Of a stretch of 64,000 nt of DNA, positions 45,540-54,861 are shown piece after piece; position 1 is the stretch's first letter; each line of letters begins with the position of its first letter. Source of the DNA: Helicobacter pylori. GTDB taxonomy: Bacteria > Campylobacterota > Campylobacteria > Campylobacterales > Helicobacteraceae. The position numbers and the translations under genes are program-made. A model generated the notes under the pieces. That model was given only the letters and a program-made list of their open reading frames with translations, was not told where the DNA came from and did not search any database. The stretch spans positions 1,488,001 to 1,552,000 of the forward strand of contig NZ_CP011486.1 of NCBI RefSeq assembly GCF_001653455.1, in the 5' to 3' direction.

Positions 45540-47306
45540 TCAAAGATAGCCAAGCTCATAGAGTTTGTTGCTCATTTTCACTAACAAGCCCCCCAGTTTT
45601 GACCCTCCTTCCCCATGCTCTACTAAGATAGTGATAGCGTATTTGGGTTTTTCATAAGGCAAAAACGCCGTAATCCACGCATGGGATCGATGGAAATATT
45701 CCATATCCTTTTCTTTCATGCGATTGACGATGTTTTGAGCGATCTCTACGACTTGCGCGGTGCCGGTCTTGCACGCTAAAGTAACCTTAGAACCTCTTGT
45801 AGAATGATAAGCGGTGCCGTCTTTATGGTTGCACACTTCATACATGCCCACGCGCAAGGCTTGGAGCTTCTTTTTTTGAAAGCTATTCAGGGGATCTTTA
45901 AGGGGCGTTTTATGATTGATCGCAAAATGAGGCGTTGCCAGTTTGCCTGTGGCAATAAGCCCCGTGTAGGCGAGCACTTGCAAGGGCGTGGTTAAAAAAG
46001 AACCTTGCCCAATAGCGGTAATGAGCGTGTCCCCAACGCGCCAGTCTTGATTGAAGCGCTTGATTTTCCATAAATTATCCGGCACAATCCCCACGAATTC
46101 ATTCGGTAAATCCACGCCTGTTTTTTCCCCAAAGCCCACTTCCCTTAAAGTTTTAGAAAGTTTTTCTATAGAGATTTCAAGCCCAAGCTTATAAAAATAC
46201 ACATCCACAGACTCTCTAATGGCCTTATACAAATTAGAATTGCCATGCCCTGTTTTTTTCCAATCCCTGAATTTGCGCTTACCCACTTCAATGAAAGGGG
46301 GGGTGGGTATGGTGGTGTTTTCTGTGATATTGAGATTTTCTAAAAAACTCAAGCCCACGCCCATTTTCACCACAGATCCTGGCGGATACAAAGCGTTAGC
46401 GAAGCGGTTTAGTAAGGGGTTATAAATATCATCTTGAAGTTTTTGCCATTTGTCTTGGCTAATCCCCCCTACAAAATCGTTCAAATTGTATTCAGGGTAA
46501 CTCCCTGCGACAAGCAATTCCCCATTTTCTGCGTTCATCACTAAAATAGCCCCCCTTTTGTTTTCAAAGAGCTTGTCCGCTTCTTCTTGCAAGCGTTTGT
46601 CTAAACTCAGTTGCAAGTGGTTATTGGTGCTTGGCGGCACTACTTCTAAAGTGGCTAATTCTTGATTGAGCGCATTGACATGCATGATTTTATAACCCAC
46701 TTTGCCTTGCAAAAGTTTGTTATATTCTTTTTCAATGCCGGTTTTGCCCACAATCTGGCTGTATTGATTCTCTTCATCGTCTTTCAAGTCTTGCAAACTC
46801 GCCACCCCCACATAGCCTAAAACATGAGAAGCTAAAGCATTATTAGGGTAGTAGCGCTTGTCTAAAGGGCGCACAAAAATGCCTTGAGTTTGAATGAGTT
46901 TGGTGTAAAGAGGTTGCATGGCGGCATAGGGAATGAAGCCAACCACTTTAATGAGGTTGTGGTTGTAGAGCGAATTTTCTTTTTGGTAGTTGTTTAAAAG
47001 CGTTTCTTTGGAAAAATTAGGGAAAAATTTTTGGATGGTTTCAATTTTTTCTAAAAGCTCTTTTTGCCTCAATCTGCTAGGTAAAAACACGCCAAAAACC
47101 AATTCATTAGTGGCTAAAAACTCATGGTTTCTGTCCGTGATATTACCCCTTGTGGGGATTAAAAATTCTTTTTTGGTCATGTTTCGTTCGGCGAGTTTTT
47201 CATAGTATTCTTGATTTTTAATGCTTAGAATAAACAAGTTTAAGGCCAATACCCCCCAAACCCCTATGAAAACAAAGAGTAAAAGCTTATAGCGAAGACT
47301 TTTCAT
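45540..47306 (-). CDS. mrdA: Elongation penicillin-binding protein PBP2
   Basis: Class B transpeptidase for cell elongation. I start at ATG 47306 (MKSLRYKLL, 588 residues); six extra codons upstream are open but less likely. It has one N-terminal membrane helix, a dimerisation part, and catalytic YPPGSVVKMG near residue 315, SVDVYFYKLG (SxD-type motif) and CKTGTAQV near 510. Its start overlaps the preceding mreD-like gene by 20 bases. Confidence 0.94.
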   Translation of the reverse strand: MKSLRYKLLLFVFIGVWGVLALNLFILSIKNQEYYEKLAERNMTKKEFLIPTRGNITDRNHEFLATNELVFGVFLPSRLRQKELLEKIETIQKFFPNFSKETLLNNYQKENSLYNHNLIKVVGFIPYAAMQPLYTKLIQTQGIFVRPLDKRYYPNNALASHVLGYVGVASLQDLKDDEENQYSQIVGKTGIEKEYNKLLQGKVGYKIMHVNALNQELATLEVVPPSTNNHLQLSLDKRLQEEADKLFENKRGAILVMNAENGELLVAGSYPEYNLNDFVGGISQDKWQKLQDDIYNPLLNRFANALYPPGSVVKMGVGLSFLENLNITENTTIPTPPFIEVGKRKFRDWKKTGHGNSNLYKAIRESVDVYFYKLGLEISIEKLSKTLREVGFGEKTGVDLPNEFVGIVPDNLWKIKRFNQDWRVGDTLITAIGQGSFLTTPLQVLAYTGLIATGKLATPHFAINHKTPLKDPLNSFQKKKLQALRVGMYEVCNHKDGTAYHSTRGSKVTLACKTGTAQVVEIAQNIVNRMKEKDMEYFHRSHAWITAFLPYEKPKYAITILVEHGEGGSKLGGLLVKMSNKLYELGYL

Positions 47307-47730
47307 GCAAACCCCACAAAGCACTCTCTATTAGAGCAAAAAGAACGAGAAAGCCTAGCGTTTTTACGCTCAAAGACACCGAAAAAAAGCGCGATAAATA
47401 GAGGTCATAAACCAAAAAAACATGCAAAGATTTGAATAAAAAGCCGTCATTAAAAAACTTTAATGAGTTTTTATAAACGATTTGATGGTAGATTAAAAAC
47501 AATAAAGCCAAAACGCCTAAAGTCTTTAAATGCATGCTTTCAAACCAAAACAAACAGCCAAACACGCTCAAACTGGGCAAAAATTGATCGTATTTTTTCG
47601 CATAAAATAAGAATAAAAACCCGAGCATGGGGGGTAAAAAAGGCATCAAATCCCTTAAAAGGCTATAAAAATAAAAGCTAAAAACCCCTAAACATAAGAA
47701 TAAAAAAGAATCTTGTTTGAAAGAGAGCAT
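47287..47730 (-). CDS. Small membrane protein upstream of PBP2, MreD-like position
   Basis: A 147-residue protein with about five hydrophobic helices and no soluble domain. It is upstream of mrdA (PBP2) and downstream of engB. MreD is often in that position, but I cannot confirm sequence similarity, so the name is not assigned. The ATG at 47730 follows engB by 5 bases and its 3' end overlaps mrdA by 20. Confidence 0.6.
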   Translation of the reverse strand: MLSFKQDSFLFLCLGVFSFYFYSLLRDLMPFLPPMLGFLFLFYAKKYDQFLPSLSVFGCLFWFESMHLKTLGVLALLFLIYHQIVYKNSLKFFNDGFLFKSLHVFLVYDLYLSRFFSVSLSVKTLGFLVLFALIESALWGLHEKSSL

Positions 47731-47735
47731 AGCGC

Positions 47736-48362
47736 TTATAAAGGGTTAGTGAGCAAATATTTCAAAAGGGTTTGGCGCACTATTTCAAGGGTTGGGTATT
47801 TTGAAGAAAGGGCGTTAAAGTGGGTGGTGTTGATTAAAAAGGGTTTAGGGGCGTTTAAAAAAAGGCGGTGTTGCTCATTTTTACTCAACTTGTCAAATTT
47901 CGTGAAAAGAGAAAGGTAGGCTTGATCAGGTTTTAAAAGGGCTTGAATGCTCTCTTTAGCGTTTTTATCAATTTCTAAATCCCAATGGCGCGCATCTATC
48001 AAATGGATAAAAAGCTTGATTGAAGTCCTAACGCTCAACAATTCCCATAAAAACCCCTCCCATTCTTTTTTCAAGCTTTTAGAAACTTTAGCGTAGCCAA
48101 ACCCGGGCAAATCAATCACGCTAAAAGTGGTCGTTAGGGCGTTTTCTTTATCTTCCCAAGTGGTGGAAAAAAAATTCGCTAAACGGGTTTTTCCAGGCGT
48201 TGATGAGCTTTTGGCGAGATTTTTTCCTAACAAGGTATTAATAAAGGTGCTTTTGCCCACATTGCTGCGCCCTAAAATGACCATTTCAGAAGTCAGGCTC
48301 GCAGGGCATTGGGAAAGTTGGCTTGAAGAAGTGAGAAAGTGAGCGTCTTTAATAATAATCAT
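47736..48362 (-). CDS. engB: Ribosome biogenesis GTP-binding protein EngB (YsxC)
   Basis: Small GTPase needed for 50S subunit assembly; 208 residues. Walker A GRSNVGKSTFINTLLG near residue 32, G2 TPGKTR, G3 DLPGFGYA, G4 TKFDKL. Its ATG overlaps the lptA stop by 4 bases (ATGA), so it is part of a transcript from rlpA through lptA. Confidence 0.96.
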   Translation of the reverse strand: MIIIKDAHFLTSSSQLSQCPASLTSEMVILGRSNVGKSTFINTLLGKNLAKSSSTPGKTRLANFFSTTWEDKENALTTTFSVIDLPGFGYAKVSKSLKKEWEGFLWELLSVRTSIKLFIHLIDARHWDLEIDKNAKESIQALLKPDQAYLSLFTKFDKLSKNEQHRLFLNAPKPFLINTTHFNALSSKYPTLEIVRQTLLKYLLTNPL

Positions 48363-48916
48363 GGCTTTTCCTTAGCGCTTTTCTTCTTCAATTTAGCCTT
48401 ACGATTTTCTTCATTAATATCTTCCATGTCAAACACAAATTTAGCGGGCCGTTTCGCGCTCCCCAACACATCAGCATAGCCTTTAGCTTTGTTCAAAATG
48501 ATTTCATCGCCGGTGATGACATTGGATTTTCCCACTTCTCTAACCACCGCATTTTGCAATAATTTGTATTCCCCATTCAATGCATTGTAGATGAGTTTGT
48601 CAGCGCTCCCACTGATTTCACGATTATCCTCTGTAAAAATGTTAAAATGCGTGTTCCCTGTGGCTTCATAGCGTTCTGGTTTTCGTTTATCGTTTAAAAA
48701 CACGCTCACCTTATCCGCAAACAACCGGTCTTTACCTTTTTTGATCTGCACATTGCCTTGAATGACGGCGGTTTTTGTTTTGTCGTTCGCTATAAATTGA
48801 TTGCCGGTAATTTCTAAAAGCTCTCTTTCTTTTTTCAAGCCTTTATTGTCCGTTTTTTGCGCGCCCATCACGCTCAAAATCCCAAAACAACACACCAGAA
48901 AACACCACCAACGCAT
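48359..48916 (-). CDS. lptA: LPS transport periplasmic protein LptA
   Basis: Forms the periplasmic bridge that carries LPS between LptC and LptD. The 185-residue product has a signal peptide (residues 1-18) and the OstA-type repeats: ITGNQFIANDKTKTAVIQGNV, IFADK... and ISGSADKLIYNA in the later part. Adjacent to lptC and kdsC, which is a common gene set. The last 20 residues are Lys-rich and may be disordered. Confidence 0.88.
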   Translation of the reverse strand: MRWWCFLVCCFGILSVMGAQKTDNKGLKKERELLEITGNQFIANDKTKTAVIQGNVQIKKGKDRLFADKVSVFLNDKRKPERYEATGNTHFNIFTEDNREISGSADKLIYNALNGEYKLLQNAVVREVGKSNVITGDEIILNKAKGYADVLGSAKRPAKFVFDMEDINEENRKAKLKKKSAKEKP

Positions 48917-49509
48917 TAAAACCCTCCTTTGAAAGTGGGGAATTTTTTCTTTTCTTTTTGGCTTTGCTTGATTTCATCTAAAAACAAGTTAGCTTGAATG
49001 CTCTGCGCTTCAATAACGGCTAAAGCATGCGAATAGGAAATGTCAAGCCCTTCAATCTTACTATCCTTTGAAGTGAGAATGAAACGGCCCTTGCCTTTAA
49101 AATTTTGCTCTTTATGGTTATAAATCCCTGTTTCACTCCAAAAACTAGAATCATCGCTTCTTGTGTAAGTTACCCCATTAGGGAAGAAATACAAATCCTG
49201 CTGCCGTTTGGCTTTAGGGGATTCAACGCTTTCAATCGTGTCTTCATCATAGTGGCTGATTTTAGAATCAAAAAAAATTTCATGATCATCGTATTGCAAG
49301 GCTTTTTTGCCCTCTATGGAAAGATCAAGGATTTTATCGTTGATTTGAAACGCTTTAAAATTTTCTAATTCAATTTTAGGGATATTTTCTTTGGAAACTA
49401 CGCTAGTGGGCTGAGAACGCAAAAAGAAAAAGACTAACCCCACAGTGATGAAAGATAAAACCACAAAGAAATTTAAAACGCTATTAGAGGTATAACCTAA
49501 GAGCTTCAT
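48916..49509 (-). CDS. lptC: LPS export protein LptC
   Basis: Inner-membrane protein that hands LPS from the ABC exporter to LptA. 197 residues; N-terminal membrane helix (about 12-32) and a beta-rich periplasmic domain with FKAFQINDKILDLSIEGK and FWSETGIYNHKEQNFKGKG. It is divergent from the E. coli protein. The call rests on position between kdsC and lptA and on topology. It overlaps kdsC by 26 bases and shares one base with lptA. Confidence 0.8.
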   Translation of the reverse strand: MKLLGYTSNSVLNFFVVLSFITVGLVFFFLRSQPTSVVSKENIPKIELENFKAFQINDKILDLSIEGKKALQYDDHEIFFDSKISHYDEDTIESVESPKAKRQQDLYFFPNGVTYTRSDDSSFWSETGIYNHKEQNFKGKGRFILTSKDSKIEGLDISYSHALAVIEAQSIQANLFLDEIKQSQKEKKKFPTFKGGF

Positions 49510-49978
49510 CTTGCAAGCCTTCTAGTTCTAAAAGATAATCAATCGCTTCCCTAACAGCCCCCTTACCCCCCAAATTTTGCAACACTTTATAAGCCTTGCT
49601 TTTAATGATAGGGTGCGCATCAAAAGGGGCGAAACTCAAAGCGCATGCCTTAAACATGCCCAAATCGTTATAGTCATCGCCCACGCATGCGATTTGGTTT
49701 GCATCCAATTGCAAGTCTTTCTTGAGCCGCTCTATAACCTCGCTTTTATTTTCAACGCCCATAAAAACGAGCTGAACGCCCAAACTCTCCATGCGTTTTT
49801 TGACCATTGTTGAAGTTCTTCCTGTAATGATAGCGATTTTTTTGCCTAATTTTTGCCACAACGCCATGCCAAGCCCGTCTTTGACATTAAAAGCCTTGAT
49901 TTCGTGAAAATTTTCATCAAAATACAACGATCCGTCCGTGAGCGTGCCATCCACATCTAAAAGCAATAATTTAATCAT
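49484..49978 (-). CDS. kdsC: 3-deoxy-D-manno-octulosonate 8-phosphate phosphatase KdsC
   Basis: Makes Kdo for the LPS inner core. 164-residue HAD-family phosphatase: nucleophile Asp in LLLDVDGTLTDGSLYF, motif II AIITGRTS, motif III Lys, and VGDDYNDLGMF (motif IV). Its 5' end overlaps rlpA by 4 bases, and its 3' end overlaps lptC by 26. Confidence 0.95.
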   Translation of the reverse strand: MIKLLLLDVDGTLTDGSLYFDENFHEIKAFNVKDGLGMALWQKLGKKIAIITGRTSTMVKKRMESLGVQLVFMGVENKSEVIERLKKDLQLDANQIACVGDDYNDLGMFKACALSFAPFDAHPIIKSKAYKVLQNLGGKGAVREAIDYLLELEGLQDEALRLYL

Positions 49979-50922
49979 TCTCTCGTTAATACCGCACTCT
50001 GATTATATTTTTTCATAAAATCCCTAGCCTCTTCTTCGCTTTGAAACCCTTGAACTAAAACTTTATACAAATCGTCTTTAAAAACAACCTTGACGCTGTA
50101 ATTCTTGCTCTCTGTTTGCAATTTATCCGCTAAAGTTTGAGCTCCCGTTTGGTTTCTAAAAGCCCCCATTTGTAAGGAAAATTTCCCTCCGCTCACGCTT
50201 TTTTCGCTCTCGCCAACTTTAAATTCCTTGTGTAAGATCTTGGAAGAGCTAGCGTTAAACGATTGCTCGTATTGTTTAGAAATAACCCCCCCAAAACCCA
50301 AAACAATAAGGCGCACGCTAGCCGTGCCTTTTTTAACCATGTCAATATCCCTAGCGGCCGCATTGGACAAATCAATGATGCGATCGCTCACAAAAGGCCC
50401 TCTATCGTTGATGCGCACAATGGTGCTTAAATTGTTTTCAACATTGATGACTTTGACAATGGTGTTCATGGGCAAGGTCTTGTGCGCGGCGGTGTGGGCA
50501 TACATGTTATAAATTTCCCCATTACTGGTTTTTTTGGCGTGGAAATTGGGTCCATACCAGCTTGCAATGCCATCAAATTTCTCGCCTAAATCCACTTTAG
50601 TAGGGTAATACCACTTCCCTCCCACTTGATAAGGGCGCATGGTGGCCCTTTGGATTGCGCTAGAATCGTGCATGCCGTTATCTAGGGGTTGATCTTTGGT
50701 GTGGCCATCTTGTGCATTGGAGTGGTGTTTGAAGTGGCGTTCAAAAAAATTGCGTTTATAGGTGGCTTTTTGGGTTGTAGGGTCATAGTCTTTGGCGTTT
50801 TCATAAGCGCGCAAGCCTTCATGCTTGTAAGACAAATTCTTGATCCCATCTTTTTTAGTTGCGCAAGCGCTAACCAATAAAATAACGCCTAAAAAATAAA
50901 TTTTTTTTAACGCTAAGCCCAT
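49975..50922 (-). CDS. rlpA: Rare lipoprotein A-like septal protein (DPBB + SPOR)
   Basis: A 315-residue lipoprotein with lipobox LVSAC (Cys 19). The RlpA double-psi beta-barrel begins near residue 110 with GIASWYGPNFHAKKTSNGE and includes VRINDRGPFVSDRIIDLS, whose Asp is the catalytic acid of lytic transglycosylases of this family. The SPOR domain at the C-terminus (FSLQMGAFRNQTGAQTLADKL) would bind denuded glycan at the division site. It sits after mltD on the same strand with one shared base. Confidence 0.92.
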   Translation of the reverse strand: MGLALKKIYFLGVILLVSACATKKDGIKNLSYKHEGLRAYENAKDYDPTTQKATYKRNFFERHFKHHSNAQDGHTKDQPLDNGMHDSSAIQRATMRPYQVGGKWYYPTKVDLGEKFDGIASWYGPNFHAKKTSNGEIYNMYAHTAAHKTLPMNTIVKVINVENNLSTIVRINDRGPFVSDRIIDLSNAAARDIDMVKKGTASVRLIVLGFGGVISKQYEQSFNASSSKILHKEFKVGESEKSVSGGKFSLQMGAFRNQTGAQTLADKLQTESKNYSVKVVFKDDLYKVLVQGFQSEEEARDFMKKYNQSAVLTRE

Positions 50923-52043
50923 TAAAATTCCCTTGTAGCGAACTTTTTGTTGGTGGGGATAATTAAGCGTTGGTGGATAAAGATATTAGAATCTTTGAGA
51001 TTGTTGGCTAATTGGATGCTTGAGACGCTGACTTGATAGCGTTTAGCGATAGAAGATAGGGTTTCTTTAGGCAAGACAACATGGGTGATAAAAGGGCTTT
51101 TAGGGCTAGTTTGAGTGCTTTTATTTTGTTTGAGTTGGCGCTGTTTGAAAAGGGCGAGTTTTTCATAGGGGATGTAGATGGTGTAAGTGGGGTCTTTAGA
51201 GGGCAAAATATTATAGCGGAATTGGTGGTTGTAGGATTTTAGGGTTTCTAAACTCAAGTTTAAATTCTTGGCGACTTGGACTAAAGAAGTGTGCCTTTTA
51301 AAAGGGACGCCCACCAAACTCACCCTCGCCCCACGATTGAGCAGATATTCTTTGTCTTTGAGGTTGTCTAGGCTGTTGAATTTTAACGCTAGGCTTAAAA
51401 TGGAGCGGATATAATCCCTCGTTTCTTTAGGGAGGTATTTTTTATCTTCATCTAGCAAGATCTTAATGTCTGAGGTGCCGGCGGCTTTAATAGCGTTTTG
51501 AACCTTTCGTAAGCCGTAATTATACGCCATAGCCACCAAATACCACTCCCCGGTTTGCTTGTAGAGCCGTTTCAAGTAAGTGATCGCCGCTTGAGTGCTT
51601 TTAATGGGATCTCTTCTTTCGTCAATGTAATGATTGACTTTAAGCCCCAATTCTTTCGCCGTGCTTGGCATGAACTGCCAAATCCCTACCGCTTTTTTCC
51701 TGCTATAAGCCCTTGTTGAGAACTTAGACTCCGCCATGGCTAAAAATAAAAATTCTTGTGGGACGCTCGCTTCTATGAGCATGTTTTTAATGATGGGGAT
51801 AAACTGGTCATTGACATCAAATTTTTTGACTAACTTTTTCCATTCCTCTTCTTCGTTCATTTTTTTTAAAACGCCTGGCATTTGGGATAAAAAGCTCGCA
51901 CTAACCCCAAAAGCCTCTAGCGTTTTGGTGTCTATTTTAGGTTCAAAAGCCATTTTTGCATGGCTTAAAGAAGCTAGTAAGAGCCAATGAGTAACAAAAA
52001 AAACCAACCATTTTGCATTAAAACACTTCATTCTTTTTGACAT
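50922..52043 (-). CDS. mltD: Membrane-bound lytic transglycosylase D-like protein
   Basis: A 373-residue protein with a signal peptide (about 1-30) and a SLT domain. Catalytic Glu is in AMAESKFSTRAYSRKKAVG near residue 105; WQFMPSTAKELGL and VAMAYNYG complete the signature. One or two LysM-like segments lie in the C-terminal part (VVLPKETLSSIAKRYQVS), binding peptidoglycan. Often called DniR in older H. pylori annotation. TATAAT promoter 40-50 bases upstream. Confidence 0.93.
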   Translation of the reverse strand: MSKRMKCFNAKWLVFFVTHWLLLASLSHAKMAFEPKIDTKTLEAFGVSASFLSQMPGVLKKMNEEEEWKKLVKKFDVNDQFIPIIKNMLIEASVPQEFLFLAMAESKFSTRAYSRKKAVGIWQFMPSTAKELGLKVNHYIDERRDPIKSTQAAITYLKRLYKQTGEWYLVAMAYNYGLRKVQNAIKAAGTSDIKILLDEDKKYLPKETRDYIRSILSLALKFNSLDNLKDKEYLLNRGARVSLVGVPFKRHTSLVQVAKNLNLSLETLKSYNHQFRYNILPSKDPTYTIYIPYEKLALFKQRQLKQNKSTQTSPKSPFITHVVLPKETLSSIAKRYQVSVSSIQLANNLKDSNIFIHQRLIIPTNKKFATREF

Positions 52044-52087
52044 AATATCCTAAATAATTACAGCTATTCAGCCTTTAAATAGCTTTG

Positions 52088-52093
52088 ATTATA
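52088..52093 (-). promoter_or_regulatory. -10 box for the mltD-rlpA-kdsC-lptC-lptA-engB operon
   Basis: TATAAT on the minus strand, 45 bases before mltD ATG, in the 88-base gap after tatD. The following genes overlap or nearly touch, so it can drive the whole set. Confidence 0.6.
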
Positions 52094-52131
52094 ACCAAAC
52101 TTGAATAACGCTTTCTAACACGACCCTAATT

Positions 52132-52896
52132 TTAGGGGAAACTAAAAAGCGTTTGAGCGTTATGCGTGCTTAAAGAAGCGAGCTCTTCAGTCTCTATGTT
52201 GATTATTTCGGCAATTTTTTGAGCGATTAAAGGGATATAAGTAGGGCTATTCCTAGTGCCTCTAAAAGGGTGTGGGGTCAAATAAGGCGAATCCGTTTCT
52301 AAAAGAAGCCTGTTTTTAGGGATTTTAGGGAGGATTTCTACCAGTCTTTTAGCGTTTTTAAAAGTGCTAACCCCCCCTATCCCGTAATAAAAACGATCGC
52401 TTAATTCTAAAAGCATATTATCAGCGTTAAAGCAATGCAACACCCCAAAAGCTTCAGGATAATTTTTTAAAAGATTCAAACTATCAAAACTCGCTTCTCT
52501 AATGTGGATAATCAAGGGCTTGTTGTGTTGGATAGAAAATTCAATTTGTTTAGTAAAAATTTCTTTTTGTTTGTTTTTGTAATGTTCTCTTTCGCTCAAT
52601 TCAGGCAAGCGGTAGTAATCCAGCCCGCATTCGCCTATCGCTACGCACTTTTCATGCCCAACAAATTCTTCAAATAAGCTTTCATCAAAGCTATCCACAT
52701 CATAAGGGTGAGCGCCTATGGCAAAAAACACGCCTTCAAATTTTTCGCTAATCTCTATGGCTTTTTTCAAATCCTTCATGTCTGCGCCTGGGATCACGCA
52801 TTTAGAAACGCCTTTTTGTAAGCTTTCTTGTAGCACTTCTTCTAAATCGTTTTCATAATCCTTGTGGTCCAAATGGCAATGCGTATCAATAAACAT
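52132..52896 (-). CDS. tatD: TatD family metal-dependent hydrolase
   Basis: A 254-residue amidohydrolase-type DNase: MFIDTHCHLDH at the start (metal His pair), GECGLDYYR (Glu and Asp), HIREA, CFNAD and ETDSPYLTP near residue 200. Proteins of this family remove 3' ends of DNA or RNA. It stands alone on the minus strand, divergent from ribE. Confidence 0.95.
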   Translation of the reverse strand: MFIDTHCHLDHKDYENDLEEVLQESLQKGVSKCVIPGADMKDLKKAIEISEKFEGVFFAIGAHPYDVDSFDESLFEEFVGHEKCVAIGECGLDYYRLPELSEREHYKNKQKEIFTKQIEFSIQHNKPLIIHIREASFDSLNLLKNYPEAFGVLHCFNADNMLLELSDRFYYGIGGVSTFKNAKRLVEILPKIPKNRLLLETDSPYLTPHPFRGTRNSPTYIPLIAQKIAEIINIETEELASLSTHNAQTLFSFP

Positions 52897-52968
52897 GCTT
52901 ATCCTATGGTTTTATTTAATATGTTACAATAATCAAGCATTTTAACATAAGGAAAATAACAACCAATT

Positions 52969-53589
52969 ATGTTTAGCGGGTTAATCCATAAAATAGCTAA
53001 AGTGAAAAGTTTTCACAACAATGTTTTAAGCGTAGAAAGCGATCTCAATCCCAAGCTTGGCGATAGCGTTGCGATTAACGGGGCGTGTTTGACCACCATA
53101 GAAAGTTCAAAAACGCATTTTAGCGTGGAATTGAGCCAAAAAACCCAAAACAGCGTGGCGTTAGAAAATTACAAGGATTTAGTCCATATTGAGCCGGCCT
53201 TAAAAGCGGACGCCAGACTAGACGGGCATTTCGTGCAAGGGCATATTGATGCAATAGGGGTCATTGAAAAAATCATTCACAACGCTAACCAAGTGGATTT
53301 TTTTATCAGCGCTTCTAAAGAAACGCTTTTATTGTGTGTTGAGCAAGGCTCTATTGCGATTGATGGGGTGAGTTTGACTTTAAGCAAGGTAGAAGAAAAA
53401 GGGTTTTGGCTAACGATCATTTCTTACACTTTAGAAAACACCCTTTTTAAGACTTACCCACTCAAAAGGCGCGTGAATATTGAAACGGACATGTTAGTCC
53501 GCAGCGTTGCATCTATCTTAAAAAAAACAAGAGGTTTTGAAAAAAATGTTTCTTGGAATGAAGCCGATGCCTTGACTTTAGGGTATTAG
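52969..53589 (+). CDS. ribE: Riboflavin synthase alpha subunit
   Basis: Dismutates two 6,7-dimethyl-8-ribityllumazine to give riboflavin. 206 residues in two lumazine-binding repeats: MFSGLIHKIAKVKS with SVAINGACLT (first) and ARLDGHFVQGHIDAIGVI with GSIAIDGVSLT (second). A normal trimeric enzyme is expected. flhX begins directly after the stop. Confidence 0.96.
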   Translation: MFSGLIHKIAKVKSFHNNVLSVESDLNPKLGDSVAINGACLTTIESSKTHFSVELSQKTQNSVALENYKDLVHIEPALKADARLDGHFVQGHIDAIGVIEKIIHNANQVDFFISASKETLLLCVEQGSIAIDGVSLTLSKVEEKGFWLTIISYTLENTLFKTYPLKRRVNIETDMLVRSVASILKKTRGFEKNVSWNEADALTLGY

Positions 53590-53862
53590 ATGAATAAAAC
53601 CATAAAAGCCGCTGCTCTAGCTTATAACATGGGGCAAGATCATGCCCCAAAAGTGATCGCAAGCGGGGTGGGCGAAGTGGCCAAAAGGATCATTCAAAAA
53701 GCTAAAGAATACGATATAGCGCTCTTTTCTAACCCCATGCTGGTGGATTCGCTTTTAAAGGTGGAATTGGATTGCGCGATACCTGAAGAATTGTATGAAA
53801 GCGTGGTGCAAGTGTTTTTATGGCTCAATAGCGTGGAAAATGATGCGCAAATGTCTAAGTGA
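53590..53862 (+). CDS. flhX: FlhX, homolog of the FlhB C-terminal domain
   Basis: A 90-residue protein related to the cytoplasmic part of FlhB after its Asn-Pro-Thr-His self-cleavage site: KAAALAYNMGQDHAPKVIASGVGEVAKRII matches the FlhB-CC region (given as parts). There is no membrane domain or NPTH, so it can act as a ready-made FlhB-CC. Known in epsilonproteobacteria as FlhX/FlhB2, affecting flagellar export switching. Starts right after ribE and ends 14 bases before metN. Confidence 0.9.
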   Translation: MNKTIKAAALAYNMGQDHAPKVIASGVGEVAKRIIQKAKEYDIALFSNPMLVDSLLKVELDCAIPEELYESVVQVFLWLNSVENDAQMSK

Positions 53863-53876
53863 GTTAAAATCAAACG

Positions 53877-54860
53877 ATGGTAGTAGAATTAAAAAATATT
53901 GAAAAGATTTATGAAAACGGGTTTCATGCTCTAAAGGGCGTGAATTTAGCATTAAAAAAAGGCGATATTTTAGGCGTGATAGGCTATTCAGGGGCAGGAA
54001 AATCCACGCTCATTCGCTTGATCAATTGTTTAGAGCGCCCCAGTTCTGGCGAAGTGCTAGTCAATGGGGTCAATCTGTTAAACTTAAAGCCTAAAGAATT
54101 GCAAAAAGCGCGCCAAAAAATAGGCATGATTTTCCAGCATTTCAATTTATTGAGCGCTAAAAACGTGTTTGAAAACGTCGCTTTCGCTCTAGAAATCGCC
54201 CGATGGGAAAAAAATAAGATCCAATCCAGGGTGCATGAATTGTTGGAATTGGTGGGATTAGAAGATAAAATGCATTTTTACCCTAAACAGCTAAGCGGCG
54301 GGCAAAAACAGCGCGTCGCCATTGCTAGGAGTTTGGCGAATTACCCTAATTTATTGCTTTGCGATGAAGCCACATCCGCTTTGGATTCTAAAACCACGCA
54401 TTCTATTTTAACGCTTTTAAGCGGCATTCAAAAAAAGCTTGACTTGAGCATCGTTTTCATCACGCACGAAATTGAAGTGGTTAAAGAATTGTGCAATCAA
54501 ATGTGTGTGATCAGCAGCGGCGAAATTGTGGAAAGAGGCTCGGTGGAAGAAATTTTTGCTAACCCTAAACATGCCGTTACTAAAGAATTGCTTGGCATCA
54601 AAAACGAGCATGCAGATAAGAAATCGCAAAATGTTTATCGTATCGTGTTTTTAGGGGAGCATTTGGATGAGCCGATCATTTCTAATTTGATCAAGCGTTT
54701 TAAAATAGATGTGAGTATTATTTCGGGCAATATTGAAGAGCTTACGACCAAAGATGTAGGGTATTTAGTGGTGCGGTTTTTGGGCAGTGCTACAGAAACG
54801 CAAAGGGCTTTAGAGTATTTAAACGTTTTAGGTTTACAAGTGGAAAAATTAAAGGATTAA
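53877..54860 (+). CDS. metN: Methionine ABC transporter ATP-binding protein MetN
   Basis: A 327-residue ABC ATPase with GYSGAGKSTLIRLINCLERP (Walker A, near residue 38), the LSGGQKQRVAIARSL signature, CDEATSALDS (Walker B) and the H-loop FITHE. A C-terminal NIL-type regulatory domain follows (about 250-327), seen in MetN where methionine inhibits transport. metI follows by 1 base. Confidence 0.94.
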   Translation: MVVELKNIEKIYENGFHALKGVNLALKKGDILGVIGYSGAGKSTLIRLINCLERPSSGEVLVNGVNLLNLKPKELQKARQKIGMIFQHFNLLSAKNVFENVAFALEIARWEKNKIQSRVHELLELVGLEDKMHFYPKQLSGGQKQRVAIARSLANYPNLLLCDEATSALDSKTTHSILTLLSGIQKKLDLSIVFITHEIEVVKELCNQMCVISSGEIVERGSVEEIFANPKHAVTKELLGIKNEHADKKSQNVYRIVFLGEHLDEPIISNLIKRFKIDVSIISGNIEELTTKDVGYLVVRFLGSATETQRALEYLNVLGLQVEKLKD

Positions 54861-54861
54861 A